64,000 bases of DNA. Source: SAR324 cluster bacterium (GTDB lineage: Bacteria > SAR324 > NAC60-12). Under the pieces are notes generated by a model. That model was not told the origin of the DNA and did no database searches. It was given only the letters and a program-made list of their open reading frames with translations. The DNA is taken from assembly GCA_015232315.1 (NCBI GenBank), contig JADFZZ010000020.1:1-64000 (forward strand), in the 5' to 3' direction. Shown here piece by piece: positions 59,953-64,000 of this stretch; positions within the stretch are counted from its first letter, which is position 1, and every line of letters starts with the position of its first letter. A program made the translations under genes and the position numbers.

Positions 59953-60801
59953 TTATTCAAAAACAGTGAATGGTTTATGTTCCTGTTCCCAGTTTTTCAA
60001 GGACTGATAAACAGCGGTTTTCCTGAAATTTTCTTCAGAATAGGCCAGACGCAGATCACTTTCCAGCGAGGCACGGCCCAGTTTGTCAGCATTTTGAGAT
60101 CCAAATGTGAATTTCAGTCCCATCAACAACACGGAAACCAGATCATGTCCGCATGACATCTGCCAGGCGTTTTCCAACTCAACCTTTAAATGGTTCAGAT
60201 ATTTTCGGATAGCCCCGACAGGCGCACCCACAGAAGAATTAAGACGGAGTGATTTCAGCAACTGATCCCTGTTGATTTTCAGGGTTTGCGGCTCAACAAA
60301 GTGTTCAAAATTCAAATGACTGAACCGGATGTTCAGATGTTGATTGAGAGAAAACCAGCGGCAACCCCCCAGAATATAGCCAGCGTCAATCAAGGTGTCC
60401 AGTATTGATTTTTTCACACGTCGTTCAAATTGTTCGATTCTGTCATCATCCCCATATTCCGCCAGCACTTTGGCCAGTGCTGAAGAGGATAAAATCATGC
60501 TTTCCAGATCATGGCAATCGGTCATTATCACATTGGGCGAAGGGGACACAATGTGATCCACACGCCAGAAATCCGCATCCACAATACCCACAATTCCGTC
60601 CAGATCTTGTTCCAGGGTCGTGACCATTTTGAGGACAGATTCCTTGCTGAACGCTGGAACAACCCTGCAATGCTCATTGTTGACAAACATTTTATAAAAT
60701 CGGGCATCCGAATCACCTTCCACCACGATAAACACGCCCTTGTGCCGGACACGTTTCATCCGAATCGAGTTTACCAGAGCATGGGGCGAGCGTTCCATCA
60801 T
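59953..60801 (-). CDS. DUF4435 TOPRIM-like nuclease (PARIS AriB-like)
   Basis: A 282-residue protein with a TOPRIM-type core: FIVVEGDSDARFY (catalytic Glu28 and Asp30), then GIVGIVDADFW (Asp75, Asp77) and TDCHDLESMIL (Asp98, Glu100). This is the DUF4435 pattern. In PARIS anti-phage systems the DUF4435 protein AriB is released from its ATPase partner on phage anti-restriction proteins and then cuts tRNA; here the role is inferred. The ATG overlaps the ATPase stop by 4 bases, and GAAGGAG precedes it. The MBL gene follows after 3 bases. A DNA- or RNA-cleaving repair role with an OLD-like ATPase is the main alternative. Confidence 0.78.
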   Translation of the reverse strand: MMERSPHALVNSIRMKRVRHKGVFIVVEGDSDARFYKMFVNNEHCRVVPAFSKESVLKMVTTLEQDLDGIVGIVDADFWRVDHIVSPSPNVIMTDCHDLESMILSSSALAKVLAEYGDDDRIEQFERRVKKSILDTLIDAGYILGGCRWFSLNQHLNIRFSHLNFEHFVEPQTLKINRDQLLKSLRLNSSVGAPVGAIRKYLNHLKVELENAWQMSCGHDLVSVLLMGLKFTFGSQNADKLGRASLESDLRLAYSEENFRKTAVYQSLKNWEQEHKPFTVFE

Positions 60802-62099
60802 GCGTTGTCTCCTTCAAGCGCGATGGTCAGATCCCAGCGGTCATTGATGATTTCAGGCGAATGGGTCGCAACCAGCACATCGCATTCATTGATTTTTATA
60901 ATTTTCTGCAATTGCTGTAAAAATTCTTCCTGCCACAGAACATGGAGCGACAATTCGGGTTCATCAATGAGAATCAGGGACCCTTTGGGGGTTTTGAACA
61001 ACAATTCATACAGCAGCACCATTTCATGTTTTTCACCGGAAGACAAAACATCAGGTGACAGAATATGCCCTTGTGTGGACTGAAACAGGAAGCCTCGCTG
61101 TTTATCAATTTTCAGTCGTTTATGACTGAAAAGTTTGTTGACAATGGCGGTGAATAATTCAATCCGGTTGGCCAGTTCAGACAGCAGACTCAGTTTGTTC
61201 CAGGTATCTTCAACATAGAGAGAAAAAGCCAGACGCAGGTGTTTTTCCAGACGGGACGGCATTTCAAATTCGGTTTGTTCATCCATGCTCAGCAATCCGG
61301 TTTGAAGCAGTCGAATCCGGTTTTTCTCAAGATCCTGAAACTTTTTTTTGAGTTGAGCCTCATCCAGAATATCTGTTTTGCCTGACAGCAGTCTTGACGG
61401 ATAACTGATATCCAAAGATTGGGCCAGGGCCGCATAACGGGCCAGTTCTGCCTGGATCAAGCGTACCAGTTCCCGTGAATAGAAGTTGACTGAATCCATC
61501 ATGGAAGAAACCAGGCTGGAAGGTTCGGACAGCGTGTGCCGCAGAAACAGACGCTGAGCATCAATTAACCGGATATCACAACGGTCCTGCAACTGCTTCA
61601 GCCATTCAGGTCGCATTTCCTCAAGGTAGTATTTCAGCGAAGGAATGGATTGCCCAAAGGTGTCAATGACATCTTCCAGCGACCAGATTTCCTGTGTTGG
61701 CAGATATTGCCACGAGTTATTCCCTGTTCGTTTGAGCGAGGGAACACTGCGCTCTATGTCATGGAGAACGCCCATCAAATCCTGATTTTTGGAAACAGGC
61801 TCCAGTCGATATTGCTGATTCTGATAGCTGATCGTGAGTGCGGAATTCGCTGACATCACCTGATCCTTGTGCAACATAATCCTGCTTTGGTCTTCCAGCA
61901 GAATCTCACATTCCTGAAAGGGAATTTTTGCCAGAGCAATTTCCTGATGATTGAAAAAATAATGCAGGATCCTCAGAATGGTTGTTTTTCCAAACCCGTT
62001 GGGACCGTGCAGGATGGTGATGTGGTCTTTGTGGTTGAGGGCCAGACTATAATCCAGTGTCCCGAACAATTTTGTAATAACCAGTTGTCTGACTTGCAT
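60798..62099 (-). CDS. AAA/ABC-type ATPase of a DUF4435 pair (PARIS AriA-like)
   Basis: A 433-residue SMC/ABC-like ATPase. The N-terminal lobe has Walker A GPNGFGKTT (residues 32-40). The central helical insert (about 100-320) replaces a long coiled coil. The C-terminal lobe has the ABC signature LSSGEKHEM, Walker B LILIDEPELSLH and the switch VLVATHSPEII. This matches the AAA15/AAA21 ATPases that pair with DUF4435 proteins. In PARIS, AriA forms a cage that holds AriB and senses phage proteins. Size and layout fit, but the sensor surface cannot be judged. GGAAGGA precedes the ATG. It diverges from the amidase gene across 108 bases. Confidence 0.8.
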   Translation of the reverse strand: MQVRQLVITKLFGTLDYSLALNHKDHITILHGPNGFGKTTILRILHYFFNHQEIALAKIPFQECEILLEDQSRIMLHKDQVMSANSALTISYQNQQYRLEPVSKNQDLMGVLHDIERSVPSLKRTGNNSWQYLPTQEIWSLEDVIDTFGQSIPSLKYYLEEMRPEWLKQLQDRCDIRLIDAQRLFLRHTLSEPSSLVSSMMDSVNFYSRELVRLIQAELARYAALAQSLDISYPSRLLSGKTDILDEAQLKKKFQDLEKNRIRLLQTGLLSMDEQTEFEMPSRLEKHLRLAFSLYVEDTWNKLSLLSELANRIELFTAIVNKLFSHKRLKIDKQRGFLFQSTQGHILSPDVLSSGEKHEMVLLYELLFKTPKGSLILIDEPELSLHVLWQEEFLQQLQKIIKINECDVLVATHSPEIINDRWDLTIALEGDNA

Positions 62100-62207
62100 A
62101 AGGTCCTTCCGAATATTCCTGTTGCGTTATGTTATTGGCATGGTTCTTGTTATTTCGATAACCATCTCTTAATATTTTTTTCTCAATAACTTTTCATTCA
62201 TGAAATT

Positions 62208-63959
62208 ATGCGATTTATCAATCTGATTATTTGTTTTCTGGCGATCTTTATCGGAATTACCGGTTGGAGCAACACTGCGGAAGCCGGAAAACGGCAGACT
62301 GTCGCAACCAAAGAGTTTGTTTACAGGCAGGACTATAAGATACAGGTAGGCTTTGATGGCAGGAACATCATCACCCGCCTGATGCCTCAGAATGGTGAAG
62401 GTACCTACAGTTTTGCCGTGCGAACGTTGAAAGATCCCGGCAATAATTTTAAAAATATTAAAAAATACAACAACAACCGTCCCCTCTATAAAAACCGTTA
62501 TGTCCGCATTCCTTTTGAAATACTGAATGATAATCTGCAAAGTCTGGCACTCAAGGCGTTGTTTCCAAATGACACCAGTGAAGCTGAAGGTTGGGCGCAT
62601 CGTGTCACTTACAGGGGTGAAACATTGAGTTTGATTGCGATGACTTTCATGCGTGACGGCTTCGGCTCATCCCAACTGGCAACGTTCAATCACCTGAGAA
62701 AAGGTGGCAGGTATCTCAAAAAAGGAGATACGGTGGTGATTCCCTGGAAGTGGATGCGTGAAGGGCTTGAATTGCGCCCCATGAAAGTGCAACCTCCCTT
62801 GACGGCAAAAGCGGATTCAACGGGCAAGACCTGGGCGTATTATCAGATGAAACGGGGCGACGCGATTTATTCCTCGGTCATTGTGCGGTTCACCGGACGA
62901 ATGCTGGCGGACGATGTCAGTAAAATGGCCGGGGATCTGTTGAAACTGAATCAAATCTCTGACCCCAAACGTATTACTCCGGGAACAGAAATCAAAATCC
63001 CACTGGAGTGGTTGAGCGAGGAATTTTTAGTACAAGACACGCCACGCCCATCACCAACCCCTGGGAAATCTTTAGCCAGAAAAGCACGTCAAGTGGCGAA
63101 AACCAGGCCAGTGGTTGAACAGCAGGAACAAATTCATGTCATTCTGGACGCAGGGCACGGTGGCAAAGATCCCGGTGCCACTTTCAAACATCCAACGCAA
63201 CGGGGTCATGTTTTTGAAGATGAAGTGGTGTTTGATATCAGCCTGCGAATGCTTCCCCTGCTGACCAAAAGCGGTTATGTGGTTCATCCCACACGCTATG
63301 ACATCAATAATAAACAGCCTGTTGAAAACTTATTGAGCAGAAAAGACGAAGATGAAGTCCTGATGGTTCACCCCAATTACCAAATAAGCGATACCAGAGC
63401 AGGTATCAACATGCGGGTCTATCTGATCAACTATCAATACAAGCAACTGGTCAAAGCTGGTGTGAAACCTGAAAATATACTGCTCATGAGCCTTCATGGA
63501 GATGCGTTGCACGCGTCTTTACGGGGTGCGATGGTTTATTATCCTGATGCGCGTTTGCGGCGTTCCAGTTTCCAGCTTGGCGGCAGAATTTACCGGAATA
63601 TTCAGGAGTTTCAACGGGTCCTCCAATTTGATGACGACGACAATCGTGAAGCCGCCAGTGTCAGTTCGGCCTTTGGAAAAACCGTGATTGATTCCTTCAA
63701 AAAATCAGGACTTGCGGTCCATCCCTCTTCTCCTGTAAGAGGTTATCATTACCGTGGCGGAAAACGCACGTTACCGGCCATTCTGCGCTATAGCAAAATT
63801 CCCACCTCTGTGCTGGTGGAAATCGCCAATCTTGGCAATATGAGAGACCGAACCGATGTGTTGAAAGCAGAAATCAGACAAAAAATGGCGGAGTCCCTGG
63901 TGTCATCGATTGACACGCATTACAGCACCAGCAAAACTATCACGATCGCGAAAAATTGA
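62208..63959 (+). CDS. N-acetylmuramoyl-L-alanine amidase with LysM-like repeats
   Basis: A 583-residue exported cell-wall hydrolase. A signal peptide covers residues 1-26 (GWSNTAEA). Two LysM-like units follow (HRVTYRGETLSLIAMTFMRDG and YYQMKRGDAIYSSVIVRFTG ... GTEIKIPLEWL), then a Pro-rich linker, then an Amidase_3 domain: zinc ligands in HVILDAGHGGKDPGA (His), EDEVVFDI (Glu) and SLHGDAL (His), and the catalytic Glu in LVEIANLGN. It cleaves the amide bond between MurNAc and L-Ala. The insertion RLRRSS..FQRVLQFDDDD is longer than usual. No clear ribosome site precedes the ATG. The 41 bases after the stop contain no further feature. Confidence 0.92.
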   Translation: MRFINLIICFLAIFIGITGWSNTAEAGKRQTVATKEFVYRQDYKIQVGFDGRNIITRLMPQNGEGTYSFAVRTLKDPGNNFKNIKKYNNNRPLYKNRYVRIPFEILNDNLQSLALKALFPNDTSEAEGWAHRVTYRGETLSLIAMTFMRDGFGSSQLATFNHLRKGGRYLKKGDTVVIPWKWMREGLELRPMKVQPPLTAKADSTGKTWAYYQMKRGDAIYSSVIVRFTGRMLADDVSKMAGDLLKLNQISDPKRITPGTEIKIPLEWLSEEFLVQDTPRPSPTPGKSLARKARQVAKTRPVVEQQEQIHVILDAGHGGKDPGATFKHPTQRGHVFEDEVVFDISLRMLPLLTKSGYVVHPTRYDINNKQPVENLLSRKDEDEVLMVHPNYQISDTRAGINMRVYLINYQYKQLVKAGVKPENILLMSLHGDALHASLRGAMVYYPDARLRRSSFQLGGRIYRNIQEFQRVLQFDDDDNREAASVSSAFGKTVIDSFKKSGLAVHPSSPVRGYHYRGGKRTLPAILRYSKIPTSVLVEIANLGNMRDRTDVLKAEIRQKMAESLVSSIDTHYSTSKTITIAKN

Positions 63960-64000
63960 TTTCATGGAATTTATTGTTGCTGTAAATTTTCTGGTGACGG

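Overview
The window reads as chromosomal DNA of a Gram-negative bacterium of moderate GC. Outer-membrane and envelope genes (TolC family, lipoproteins, DsbA-like oxidase, LysM amidase) sit beside long signalling proteins built on 7TMR-DISM sensors, SpoIIE phosphatase and class III cyclases. That mix recalls Deltaproteobacteria or SAR324-type lineages, but this is inference from gene style; no marker gene here fixes the taxon. Genes are dense, mostly in short operons, and the gaps are crowded with palindromic repeats and transposase-less terminal-inverted-repeat elements (MITE-like).

Layout. 1-2.3 kb: a Calx-beta/FG-GAP surface lipoprotein gene cut by the end of an IS3-family insertion sequence, then a decayed SPOR-domain fragment joined to a dispersed repeat. 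2.4-7 kb: SpoIIE phosphatase, then an HNH - STAS - EcsC - RmlD-like operon. 7-15.6 kb: TrpD paralogue, DsbA-like, UvrC, a small lipoprotein, a RimK-type ATP-grasp ligase, and the AmrS/AmrA pair. 15.8-18.1 kb: ammonium transporter, a repeat-filled gap, tRNA-Arg(TCG) and tRNA-His(GTG). 18.2-24.8 kb: FtsX-like protein, an eight-unit zinc-ribbon protein, ThpR, ApaG, an unknown gene, ObgE and RlmN. 24.8-34.2 kb: a long pentapeptide-repeat protein, DtxR-family regulator with phosphatase, universal stress protein, redoxin, SDR, patatin and aldehyde dehydrogenase. 34.2-41.3 kb: a 7TMR-DISM histidine kinase/receiver/cyclase hybrid, divergent from a cyclic-nucleotide-binding protein, an MBL hydrolase and a glycosyltransferase. 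41.7-48.5 kb: a four-gene operon (VTT-flavin oxidoreductase, radical SAM enzyme, Na+/solute symporter, phosphoesterase) divergent from an extradiol-type dioxygenase. 48.7-56.7 kb: aminopeptidase P, TerB-like protein, TolC-family protein flanked by inverted repeats, two unknown genes, DUF2804. 56.8-64 kb: a second 7TMR-DISM cyclase, then a tightly packed AAA ATPase - DUF4435 (TOPRIM-like) - MBL hydrolase operon, and a cell-wall amidase.

How it fits together. Two membrane-tethered cyclases plus a cyclic-nucleotide-binding effector point to a cyclic-nucleotide network; SpoIIE phosphatase and STAS protein suggest partner switching. The AAA ATPase/DUF4435 pair has the architecture of the PARIS anti-phage system (AriA/AriB), here coupled to an extra MBL-fold gene; this is the best candidate for an undescribed system variant. 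Other uncommon units are the zinc-ribbon/FtsX-like pair and the VTT-radical SAM-symporter operon.
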